The notes beneath the pieces are model-generated. The model searched no databases and was not told where the DNA came from. It was given only the letters and a program-made list of their open reading frames with translations. The position numbers and the translations under genes were made by a program. This document shows positions 35,476 through 42,789 of a stretch of DNA of 64,000 nt, one piece after another; position 1 is the stretch's first letter; each line of letters starts with the position of its first letter. Source of the stretch: Curtobacterium sp. MCSS17_008 (GTDB taxonomy: Bacteria > Actinomycetota > Actinomycetes > Actinomycetales > Microbacteriaceae); assembly GCF_003234185.1 (NCBI RefSeq), contig NZ_QKSM01000003.1, positions 124,001 through 188,000 of the forward strand, in the 5' to 3' direction.

Positions 35476-35892
35476 GTGCGCGCTCCTGCCTCCCGTCTCG
35501 CCCTGATCATCACGCTCCTGTTCCTCGCCGGTGGCGCGCTCGTCGTCGTCCTCGCGGTCGTGGTCCTCGTCCGAGATGGCCGCGACGACGCCGCGTGGGC
35601 GGCCGTCCTGCTCGGGGCGGGCGTGGCTGCCTGGGGGTTGTGGTTCCACCAGCTCACCGACGAGGAGCACACGCCCGCCGGAGCCGAGCCGCAGGCCGCA
35701 CGGAACCGCGTCGGGACCGTCGCGATGGTCGCTGTCCTGGCCGGGGGCGCCTACTGGACGGTCCGTGGCCCGTTGGACCGGACCGTGGCCGAGTCGCTCC
35801 TCGTCACCGCCATCGTGCTGGGACTCTGGGCGCTGAACCGGGGTCTCGATGCACGGATCCGGCGTCGGCGTGCCGCCAGCGAGGTCGACTGA
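35476..35892 (+). CDS. Hypothetical four-helix membrane protein
   Basis: A 138-residue protein with four hydrophobic segments at about residues 8-31, 38-58, 79-97 and 107-123, paired by short loops; the linker between helices 2 and 3 is acidic and the C-terminus is basic (RIRRRRAA). I do not recognise the family. The GTG start at 35476 has TAGGCT at 35464-35469, six bases upstream, which supports both expression and this start. It lies in the accessory stretch between rsmA and ispE and has no operon partner. Confidence 0.75.
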   Translation: MRAPASRLALIITLLFLAGGALVVVLAVVVLVRDGRDDAAWAAVLLGAGVAAWGLWFHQLTDEEHTPAGAEPQAARNRVGTVAMVAVLAGGAYWTVRGPLDRTVAESLLVTAIVLGLWALNRGLDARIRRRRAASEVD

Positions 35893-35961
35893 CGACACCG
35901 ACTGCGTTCCCTGCCCGCCCCGGCCCTCCGCTCTGGCGCTCCACCGCCGTACGCTGTCGCC

Positions 35962-36501
35962 ATGACGAGCGGCCCGGTACGGACCCACACGCAGGGCATG
36001 GCAGCCGATCGCGTGACCGCGGCGACCGGCAGGTCGCCGGATGACTGGTACGCCCTGCTCGATGCGGCGGACGGTCGCTCGATCGGGCACACCGCCATCG
36101 CAGCGCACCTCGTCACGCTCGGCGTGGACCCGTGGTGGGCGCAGGGCGTGACCATCGGCTACGAGCAGTCGCGGGGACTCCGGATCCCCGGGCAGCGGTC
36201 CGACGGCACCTTCGCCGTGTCCGCGTCGCGGCAGGTGCCGGGCGAGCGTGAGACCGTCCTCGACCGGATCGTGCCGCTGTGCGTGGAGGTGTTCGGCTTC
36301 GCGCCCACGTCGAAACGTCGCGGTGGCAAGCGCCCCTCCGCGCGGTGGACCTTCCCTGACGGTGAGTCCGTCCTCGTGAACACCGAGGACGGCCCCCGTC
36401 CCGGAACGGTCCGGATCGCGGCCCAGCGAGAACGCCTGACCGGTCCGGACCGCATGCCCGAGGCGAAGACGAGCCTGCAGGAGCTCCTCGCCCGGTTCTA
36501 G
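35962..36501 (+). CDS. DUF4287-type hypothetical protein
   Basis: A 179-residue protein. Residues about 15-75 (AATGRSPDDWYALLDAADG, then IAAHLVTLGVDPWWAQGVT and YEQSRGLR) look like the DUF4287 domain, a short helical module common in actinobacteria, often next to DUF5655 or SRPBCC-like domains. The second half, with VPLCVEVFGFAP, RWTFPDGESVLVNTEDG and VRIAAQRERL, resembles an SRPBCC-like C-terminal part (activator of Hsp90 type), though weakly. Function is unknown. Start ATG 35962 follows TACGCT at 35950-35955 by six bases. Its TAG stop shares the tetranucleotide CTAG with the stop of the convergent SDR gene. Confidence 0.8.
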   Translation: MTSGPVRTHTQGMAADRVTAATGRSPDDWYALLDAADGRSIGHTAIAAHLVTLGVDPWWAQGVTIGYEQSRGLRIPGQRSDGTFAVSASRQVPGERETVLDRIVPLCVEVFGFAPTSKRRGGKRPSARWTFPDGESVLVNTEDGPRPGTVRIAAQRERLTGPDRMPEAKTSLQELLARF

Positions 36502-37238
36502 TGCCCGCGGCCGGCCATCGCCTCGAGGATCTGCTGGTGCGTCCCGTCACGCTCGGCCCAGCGCAGCGGCTCCACGTTCTGCACGAGGATCTCCGGCGCC
36601 GCACCCGACTCGAGCAGACCCATGACCTCCTCGGTGAAGGCATCGAGGGGCATCCCGCCGAAGTCCGCGCCGCCCATCAGGTCCGTCTGCACCGCCGGTG
36701 GCACGAGCTCCAGCACGGAGACGGAGCTGCCGGTGAGCTGCTGCCGGAGCGCCTGCGTGTACGAGTGCACGGCCGCCTTGGTCGCGTTGTAGGTCGGCGT
36801 CGCGGTGAGCGGCACGAACGCGAGCCCGGACGACACCGTGATCAGCGTTGCGGCGGGGCGGGAGAGCAGGTGCGGGAGGAACGCGTCGATGAGGCGGATC
36901 GTCCCGACCAGGTTGGTCCGGACGGTCTCGAGCGCGTCGTCGATGTGCCCGGGGTCGCGGAGGTCCTCGTTCCGCATGATGCCGGACATGGTGACCACGG
37001 TGTCGAGTTCCGGGTAGCGGGCGGTGACGTCCGCGGCCGCCGTGGCGATCGACTGCGCGTCGGCGACGTCGATCGTGGCGGTGCCGAATCCGTGCTCTGC
37101 GGCGAGGGCGTCGAGGCGGTCCTGCCGCCGGCCCCCGATGACGACGGTGCTGCCGGCGGCGCGCAGCCGCTGGGCGAGCGCGAGGCCGAGGCCCGAGGTC
37201 GCGCCGGAGATGAAGACGGTGCTGTTCGTGGTGTCCAT
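36498..37238 (-). CDS. Short-chain dehydrogenase/reductase (SDR)
   Basis: A 246-residue classical SDR. The cofactor motif is SGATSGLG at residues 11-18 (the first Gly of TGxxxGxG is present in a variant form), with IGGRR after strand 2 implying NADP preference. DTVVTMSGIM replaces the usual NNAG with a TMSG form. VSSGLAFVPLTATPTYNATKAAVHSY has the catalytic Ser, Tyr and Lys. It resembles DltE-like oxidoreductases. It is divergent from an XRE-type regulator across 101 bases, a pairing very common in actinobacteria in which the regulator controls the SDR. The substrate is unknown. Confidence 0.92.
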   Translation of the reverse strand: MDTTNSTVFISGATSGLGLALAQRLRAAGSTVVIGGRRQDRLDALAAEHGFGTATIDVADAQSIATAAADVTARYPELDTVVTMSGIMRNEDLRDPGHIDDALETVRTNLVGTIRLIDAFLPHLLSRPAATLITVSSGLAFVPLTATPTYNATKAAVHSYTQALRQQLTGSSVSVLELVPPAVQTDLMGGADFGGMPLDAFTEEVMGLLESGAAPEILVQNVEPLRWAERDGTHQQILEAMAGRGH

Positions 37239-37339
37239 GCCGACCACGATGCTCCTGGGGTCGGGGCGGCTCCAGGCCGCGGTCATCGGGGGACCGTCGA
37301 TCCCTGGCTCGGCCGTGACGGAGACGGCAGCATGGACCC

Positions 37340-38197
37340 ATGGACCGACCCGCGCTCGCCGACTTCCTGCGCCGCCGCCGCGAGTTGCTGCGCCCCGAGG
37401 ACGTCGGGCTGGGCAGCGGTGCTCGCCGACGGACGCCCGGGCTCCGTCGCGAGGAGGTCGCGGCGCTCGCCGGCATGAGCGTCGACTACTACACGAGGCT
37501 CGAGCAGCAGCGCGGACCGCAGCCGTCGGAGCAGATGATCGCGGCGATCGCCCGGGCGCTCCGGTGCAGCCTCGACGAGCGCGACCACCTGTTCCACCTC
37601 GCCGGTCACACCGCCCCGGTCCGGATGCACCGCGCCGACCACGTCGACCCGGCGATCCTGCGCGTGCTCGACCGGCTGGAGGACACCCCGGCGATCGTGG
37701 TGAGCCACCTCGGTGAGACGCTCGTCGAGAACCGGCTCGCCCGGGCGCTGCTCGGGGGTTCGGTCGACCTGCCGGGGAACGAGCGCTACCAGGCGTGGCG
37801 GTGGTTCGTCTCGGGGACGGAGCAGGCGAAGTACGCGCCCGAGCAGCACGAGCGGCTCGGTCGAGTGGTGGTCGCATCGCTCCGTGCGGCCGTCGGGCTC
37901 GCGGGGCCGAACGATCGCCGGGCGACAGAGCTCGTCGCTGCGCTGCAGGGCCGCAGCCCGGCGTTCCGAGAGCTCTGGGAGCGGCACGAGGTCGCGACGA
38001 GGTGGTCGGACAACAAGACGATCGTGCAGCCCGAGCTCGGCCGGATCACCGTCGACTGCCAGGTGCTGCACACCGACGACCAGGCGCAGGCGCTCCTGCT
38101 GTTCACGGCGCCCCCGGGCAGCGAGGACGCGCAGAAGCTGGAACTGCTCGGCGTCCTCGGCACCCAGCAGTTCGACGCCGAGCCGACCCCGCGCTGA
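37340..38197 (+). CDS. XRE-family regulator with MmyB-like ligand-binding domain
   Basis: A 285-residue regulator. Residues about 5-80 contain the opening ALADFLRRRRELLRPEDVGL and the helix-turn-helix region TPGLRREEVAALAGMSVDYYTRLEQQRGPQPS, the standard signature of the MmyB-like XRE group. Residues from about 100 onward are the MmyB ligand-binding PAS-like domain (ILRVLDRL, AIVVSHLGETLVENRLARALLG, RWSDNKTIVQPELGRITVDCQVL). Such regulators are usually paired with a divergent SDR gene, as here, and may sense a fatty-acid-like or small ligand. No clear operator could be fixed in the 101-base gap, which contains only loosely matched repeats. Confidence 0.93.
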   Translation: MDRPALADFLRRRRELLRPEDVGLGSGARRRTPGLRREEVAALAGMSVDYYTRLEQQRGPQPSEQMIAAIARALRCSLDERDHLFHLAGHTAPVRMHRADHVDPAILRVLDRLEDTPAIVVSHLGETLVENRLARALLGGSVDLPGNERYQAWRWFVSGTEQAKYAPEQHERLGRVVVASLRAAVGLAGPNDRRATELVAALQGRSPAFRELWERHEVATRWSDNKTIVQPELGRITVDCQVLHTDDQAQALLLFTAPPGSEDAQKLELLGVLGTQQFDAEPTPR

Positions 38198-38262
38198 GGC
38201 TCGGCCGCAACGGCGCGTCACACACCTGGCACCCTCAGGGTCGGCGTGCCTAGGGTGGCCCG

Positions 38263-39288
38263 GTGACAACTCCGCGCGTGTACGTCATCCACGAGAACCC
38301 CGAGTGGTTCCCGCCGTTCGCCGCTGCCTTCGAGGCGGAGGGCGTGCCGGTCGAGGAACTCCTGCTCACCGACGGCGGTGCCGTCGGCAGCATCGACCTG
38401 TCGGCCGAGCCGGCTCCCGGCGTCTACTGGTCGCGCATGTCGGCCAGCTCGCACACGCGCGGCAACGAGCACAGCAAGGAGTACGCCCGCGCGCTGCTCG
38501 GCTGGCTCGAGCGCGCCGGTGCGACGGTCGTGAACGGCAGCCACGTCCTCGAACTCGAGGTCTCCAAGGTCGCCCAGCACGGCCTGCTCCGCGACGCCGG
38601 GTTCGACGTGCCCCGCACGACCGCGGTGTTCGGCACGGCCTCGCTCCGCGACGCGGCCCGGACCTTCACGGGCGGCGAGGACTTCCCCTTCATCACCAAG
38701 CACAACCAGGGCGGCAAGGGCCTCGGGGTCCGCCGGTTCGACACCCTCGCCGAGTTCGACGCCTACGTCGACAGCCCCGAGTTCGAGGAACCCGTCGACG
38801 GCATCACGCTGCTCCAGGAGCTCCTGACGGCTCGCGAGCCGTTCATCACCCGCGCCGAGTTCGTCGGCGGTGAGTTCGTCTACGCGGTCCGCGTCGACAC
38901 GAGCGCCGGCAGCTTCGAGCTCTGCCCCGCGGACGCGTGCGAGGTGCCCCAGGTCATCGCCGGTGCGGTCTGCGACGTCCCCGGAACCGAGGCGCCCGGC
39001 GCTCCGGCGGCCTTCAGCGTCCGCGACGAGGTCACGGCCGAGCACCCGCTCGTGCAGCAGCTGCGGACCTTCCTGGCCGACCAGGGCATCCAGATCGCGG
39101 GCGTGGAGTTCATGGAGACCACGGACGGCCGCACCGTCGTCTACGACGTCAACACGAACACGAACTACAACCCCGCCGTCGAGGCGGTCGCCCCGGTCTC
39201 CGGGCCGCGCGCGATCGCGCGCCTGACGGGCGCGCTCCTGGAGCAGCGCTACGCAACGGCTGCTGCCGGCGTGGCGACCACGGCCTGA
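38263..39288 (+). CDS. ATP-grasp (RimK-like) ligase
   Basis: A 341-residue ATP-grasp protein. YVIHENPEWFPPFAAAFE opens a pre-ATP-grasp fold. GVYWSRMSASSHTRGN and the Lys in HVLELEVSKVAQHGLLRDAGFDVPRT match the RimK-type N-lobe. PFITKHNQGGKGLGVRRF is the glycine-rich loop over ATP. VEFMETTDGRTVVYDVNTNTNYNP holds the Glu and Asn metal ligands. Family enzymes join a carboxylate to an amine through an acyl-phosphate. Start GTG 38263 follows TAGGGT (38251-38256) by six bases. A hairpin repeat separates it from the LLM/metY pair. The acceptor is unknown; amino-acid ligation or peptide tailing are both possible. Confidence 0.88.
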   Translation: MTTPRVYVIHENPEWFPPFAAAFEAEGVPVEELLLTDGGAVGSIDLSAEPAPGVYWSRMSASSHTRGNEHSKEYARALLGWLERAGATVVNGSHVLELEVSKVAQHGLLRDAGFDVPRTTAVFGTASLRDAARTFTGGEDFPFITKHNQGGKGLGVRRFDTLAEFDAYVDSPEFEEPVDGITLLQELLTAREPFITRAEFVGGEFVYAVRVDTSAGSFELCPADACEVPQVIAGAVCDVPGTEAPGAPAAFSVRDEVTAEHPLVQQLRTFLADQGIQIAGVEFMETTDGRTVVYDVNTNTNYNPAVEAVAPVSGPRAIARLTGALLEQRYATAAAGVATTA

Positions 39289-39303
39289 GACGACACCACC
39301 CAC

Positions 39304-39347
39304 CGGCCGGGAGGCACGGTGCGGGCCCGCCCCGTGCCTCCCGGCCG
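39304..39347. terminator. Intergenic hairpin repeat, copy 6 (C-type)
   Basis: Arms of 22 bases at 39304-39325 and 39326-39347 differ by one mismatch. The core is CGGCCGGGAGGC, with C instead of A at the variable position, and the opposite arm has G where A-type copies have T. It lies 15 bases after the ATP-grasp gene and ends 25 bases before the LLM gene start. Confidence 0.8.
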
Positions 39348-39372
39348 TCACGACCCACCTGAGGAACCACAC

Positions 39373-40410
39373 GTGCGATTCGGATACTGGACCCCGCTCT
39401 TCGGCGGCTGGCTGCGCAACGTCGAGGACGAGGACATGCCCGTCACGTTCGACTACGTGAAGCGGCTCGCGCAGCGAGCCGAGCGCATCGGCTTCGACCT
39501 GACGCTCGTGCCCGAGCTGAACCTCAACGACATCAAGGGGACAGCGGCACCGAGTCTCGAGGCGTGGGCGCTCGCGGCCGCGCTGGCGGCGACGACCGAG
39601 CGCCTCGAGATCATGGCGGCGATGCGCCCCGGCTACCACCTGCCGGCGGTGACCGCGAAGCAGGCGGCGACCATCGACGAGATCTCCTGCGGCCGGTTCA
39701 CGTTCAACGTCGTGAGCGCCTGGTGGGCCGAGGAGGCGCGGCAGTACGGCGGCATCTTCTCCGAGCACGACGACCGGTACGCACGCACCGAGGAGTTCGT
39801 CGCGATCCTCAAGGGCCTGTGGTCCGAGACGCCGTTCTCGTTCACGGGGGAGTACTACGACGTGCAGAACACGCACCTCGAGCCGAAGCCGCGGGTCACG
39901 CCGCGGATCTACGCCGGTGGGGAGAGCGAGGCGGGCAAGAGCTCGATCACGCGGTTCGCCGACGCGTACCTGACGCACGGCGGCACGGTGGACGAGCTCC
40001 GCACGAAGATCGACGAGATGCAGCGCCGCCGCGAGGACGCCGGGCTCGCGCCGTTCGAGGCGTTCGGCATGGCCGCCTACGCCATCGTCCGCGAGACCGA
40101 GGAGGAGGCGCAGGCCGAGCTCGCCCGCATCACCGATGTCCGCCACGGGAAGGCGTACGAGTCGTACCAGGACTTCATCTCGAAGTCGCAGCTCGAGCAC
40201 GTGCCCTCGCTCGAGGACTACTCGGTCTCGAACCGCGGCCTGCGCCCCGGGTTCGTGGGCACGCCCCAGCAGGTCGCAGACCGCATCCGGGAGTTCGAGG
40301 ACGCCGGGGTCGACACGCTCCTGCTGCAGTTCTCGCCGCAGGCCGAGGAGATGGAGCGCTTCGGCGAGCAGGTCATCCCGCTGGTGCGCCCGTCGGGCGT
40401 GACCGCCTGA
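39373..40410 (+). CDS. LLM-class flavin-dependent monooxygenase (SsuD/SfnG-like)
   Basis: A 345-residue member of the bacterial luciferase-like superfamily, which uses reduced FMN and oxygen. The opening FGYWTPLFGGWLRNV and LVPELNLNDIKG, together with NVVSAWWAEEARQYGG and EYYDVQNTHLEPKP, resemble dimethyl-sulfone monooxygenase and alkanesulfonate monooxygenase types more than other LLM groups. The C-terminal FVGTPQQVADRIREFEDAGVDTLLLQFSP is the standard closing motif. Start GTG 39373 has GAGGA nine bases upstream. Its stop overlaps the metY start by one base, so release of inorganic sulfur and its fixation into homocysteine might be linked. The organosulfur substrate is inferred only. Confidence 0.88.
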   Translation: MRFGYWTPLFGGWLRNVEDEDMPVTFDYVKRLAQRAERIGFDLTLVPELNLNDIKGTAAPSLEAWALAAALAATTERLEIMAAMRPGYHLPAVTAKQAATIDEISCGRFTFNVVSAWWAEEARQYGGIFSEHDDRYARTEEFVAILKGLWSETPFSFTGEYYDVQNTHLEPKPRVTPRIYAGGESEAGKSSITRFADAYLTHGGTVDELRTKIDEMQRRREDAGLAPFEAFGMAAYAIVRETEEEAQAELARITDVRHGKAYESYQDFISKSQLEHVPSLEDYSVSNRGLRPGFVGTPQQVADRIREFEDAGVDTLLLQFSPQAEEMERFGEQVIPLVRPSGVTA

Positions 40411-41720
40411 TGGCCGCCGAGGACGACTGGGCGTTCGAGACGCGACAGATCCGGGCGGGCTACAAGGCGGACCCGGGGTTCGGCGGGAACGTCCCGCCGA
40501 TCGCGCAGACCGCGGCCTTCGTGTACCCGTCGGGTGAGGACGCCGCGGCGCGCTTCATGCTCGACGCACCCGGACACACGTACTCGCGGGTGAACAATCC
40601 GTCGGCCGCCGCGCTGGAGCGTCGGATCGCGGACCTCGAGGGCGGAGTCGGCGCGCTCGCACTCGCATCCGGGCAGGCCGCGACCTCGTTGGCCGTGCTC
40701 GGCGTCGCGCGTGCGGGCGACCACGTCGTCTCGTCGGCCTCGCTGTACGGCGCGACGTACACGCTCTTCGCCTCGACGCTCAGCGACCTCGGCATCACGT
40801 TCACGTTCGTGCAGGACCCGACGGACCTGGGCGAGTGGGCCGCGGCGGTCCGGCCGGAGACGCGGGCGTTCTTCGGGGAGTCGATCCCGAACCCCCGCGG
40901 CGACGTGCTCGACTTCGCAGGGGTGGCCGGCGTCGCACACGAGGCCGGCGTGCCGCTCATCGTCGACAACACGATCGCGACGCCGTACCTCGTCCGTCCG
41001 ATCGAGCACGGTGCCGACATCGTCGTGCACTCGGCGACGAAGTACCTCGCCGGGCACGGCAGCACGATCGCCGGACTCATCGTCGACAGCGGGAACTTCG
41101 ACTGGGCCGCGTACCCGGAGAAGTACCCGCAGCTGACGAGCGTCGCGCACTCGGGCTTCGCCGGCACGGACTTCGCGGCGAAGTTCGGTCGACGGGCCTT
41201 CATCCAGCGCACCCGGTCGAAGCTGTGCGCCGACCTCGGCCCGGCGGTCGCGCCGTTCAACGCGTTCCTGGTGCTGCAGGGCATCCAGACCCTGTCGCTG
41301 CGCATGGACCGGCACGTGGCGAACGCCGCGGCCGTCGCGGCGTGGCTCGACGCACACGACCAGGTCACCCGCGTGCACTACGCCGGGCTGCCGTCGTCGC
41401 CGTGGCACCACCTGCAGCAGCGCTACGTCCCGAAGGGACCCTCGGCGGTGCTCGCGTTCGACCTGGCGGGCGGTGTCGAGGCCGGGCGTCGGTTCGTCGC
41501 GGCACTGGAGCTCTTCGACCACGTCTCGAACATCGGGGACGTGCGGTCCCTCGTCGTCCACCCGGCGTCGACGACGCACGTGCAGATGACGTCCGGGGAA
41601 CGGGCAGCGGCGGGCGTCGGGGACGGACTCATCCGGCTGTCCATCGGCCTGGAACACGTGGACGACATCCTCGCCGACCTGGCGCGCGGGTTCAGCGCAG
41701 CAGCGGGGTCAGCCGCGTAG
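40410..41720 (+). CDS. metY: O-acetylhomoserine aminocarboxypropyltransferase / sulfhydrylase
   Basis: A 436-residue Cys/Met-metabolism PLP enzyme of MetY length. It makes homocysteine from O-acetylhomoserine and sulfide. ETRQIRAGYKADPGFGGNVPPIAQTAAFVY and YSRVNNPSAAALERRIADLEGG are N-terminal signatures. HSATKYLAGHGSTIAG holds the PLP Lys211. SLYGATYTLF and VDNTIATPYLVRP bind cofactor and substrate, and VVHPASTTHVQMTSGERAAAGV is typical of O-acetylhomoserine sulfhydrylases. The ATG at 40410 overlaps the LLM stop (TGATG), showing tight coupling. The pair suggests use of organic sulfur for methionine, as inference. Confidence 0.92.
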   Translation: MAAEDDWAFETRQIRAGYKADPGFGGNVPPIAQTAAFVYPSGEDAAARFMLDAPGHTYSRVNNPSAAALERRIADLEGGVGALALASGQAATSLAVLGVARAGDHVVSSASLYGATYTLFASTLSDLGITFTFVQDPTDLGEWAAAVRPETRAFFGESIPNPRGDVLDFAGVAGVAHEAGVPLIVDNTIATPYLVRPIEHGADIVVHSATKYLAGHGSTIAGLIVDSGNFDWAAYPEKYPQLTSVAHSGFAGTDFAAKFGRRAFIQRTRSKLCADLGPAVAPFNAFLVLQGIQTLSLRMDRHVANAAAVAAWLDAHDQVTRVHYAGLPSSPWHHLQQRYVPKGPSAVLAFDLAGGVEAGRRFVAALELFDHVSNIGDVRSLVVHPASTTHVQMTSGERAAAGVGDGLIRLSIGLEHVDDILADLARGFSAAAGSAA

Positions 41721-41754
41721 TCCGGTGTCGCACACCGGGGGATAGGTTGGACGC

Positions 41755-42687
41755 ATGACCTCGCTGGCCGCACCGACCCGCGTGCGGGTGCGCGCTCCCG
41801 GCAAGATCAACGTGTTCCTGTCCGTCGGGGCACTGCAGGACGACGGCTACCACGACGTCGCGACCGCCTACCAGGCGGTGTCGCTGTACGAGGACGTCAC
41901 GGCCGAGGCCGCGGACGACTTCTCGGTCCGGTTCACCGGGCCGATCGACACGAGCGCGGTGCCGACCGACGAGTCGAACCTGGCGGTCCGGGCGGCCCGA
42001 CTGGTCGCCGACGCGGCCGGACACCGGGGTGGCGTGCGGCTCACCATCGAGAAGCAGGTCCCCGTGGCCGGCGGGATGGGCGGCGGTTCCGCGGATGCCG
42101 CGGCCACCCTGCTGGCGTGCGACACGCTGTGGGGCACGGGCCTGGGACGTGACGAGCTCCTGCGCCTGGCAGCCCGTCTCGGCGCGGACGTGCCGTTCGC
42201 GTTCGCGGGTGGCACCGCCGTCGGCACCGGGCGGGGCGACGAGCTCAGCCCGGCGTTGGCCAAGGGGGAGTTCCACTGGGTCCTCGCCCTGAGCGACTCG
42301 GGTCTGTCGACGCCGGCGGTCTACCGTGCGCTCGACGAGCACCGGGAGCGGTACCGTGCGGACATCCGCCCCGCGCCGACGACCCCGGTGGTCGAGACGA
42401 ACGTGCTCCAGGCGTTGCGTGCCGGAGACCCTGACCTGCTCGCCGACTGCCTGCACAACGACCTGCAGGCCCCGGCGATGCACCTGCAGCCGGCGCTCGC
42501 GACGACGCTCGAGGTCGGGGAGAAGGCCGGTGCGCTCGCGGGCATCGTGTCCGGCAGCGGTCCGACCGTGGCGTTCCTGGTCGCGGACCGTGACGCCGCG
42601 CTCGAGGTCCAGGTCGAGCTCAGCGCCGCCGGGCTCGTGGCGCTCCGCGCGACCGGGCCGGTGCACGGGGCACGCCTGGTGCACTGA
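41755..42687 (+). CDS. ispE: 4-diphosphocytidyl-2-C-methyl-D-erythritol kinase
   Basis: A 310-residue GHMP kinase of the MEP isoprenoid pathway. It phosphorylates CDP-methylerythritol at the 2-[33 protein letters not shown] is the N-terminal signature, [19 protein letters not shown] is the ATP-binding GHMP motif, and [13 protein letters not shown] is the third motif. Length is normal. Start ATG 41755 follows TAGGTT (41743-41748) by six bases, so it is leaderless and has its own promoter. It would usually follow rsmA directly; here about 6.6 kb of other genes separate them. A 15-base tandem repeat begins directly after the stop. Confidence 0.96.
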   Translation: MTSLAAPTRVRVRAPGKINVFLSVGALQDDGYHDVATAYQAVSLYEDVTAEAADDFSVRFTGPIDTSAVPTDESNLAVRAARLVADAAGHRGGVRLTIEKQVPVAGGMGGGSADAAATLLACDTLWGTGLGRDELLRLAARLGADVPFAFAGGTAVGTGRGDELSPALAKGEFHWVLALSDSGLSTPAVYRALDEHRERYRADIRPAPTTPVVETNVLQALRAGDPDLLADCLHNDLQAPAMHLQPALATTLEVGEKAGALAGIVSGSGPTVAFLVADRDAALEVQVELSAAGLVALRATGPVHGARLVH

Positions 42688-42746
42688 GCTGTCCGGCACC
42701 GGGCTGTCCGGCACCGGGCTGTCCGGCACCGGGCTGTCGGCACCGA
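42688..42746. repeat. 15-base tandem repeat after ispE
   Basis: The unit GCTGTCCGGCACCGG occurs at 42688-42702, 42703-42717 and 42718-42732 without change, followed by a 14-base degenerate copy to 42746 that lacks one C. It starts at the first base after the ispE stop. Each unit contains CCGG, and CCGGCACCGG can fold locally. It may be a terminator-like or slippage-generated sequence; no gene is encoded. Confidence 0.9.
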
Positions 42747-42789
42747 GCCGGAGGGCTTCCTCCTCCTGCAGGAGAGCGGACGCCGGGCG

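Noticed and set aside
37239-37339. Operator for the XRE regulator in the SDR/XRE gap
   Set aside because: Loose repeats such as CTCCAGG and CCTGG are present, but no inverted repeat is better than expected in GC-rich sequence.
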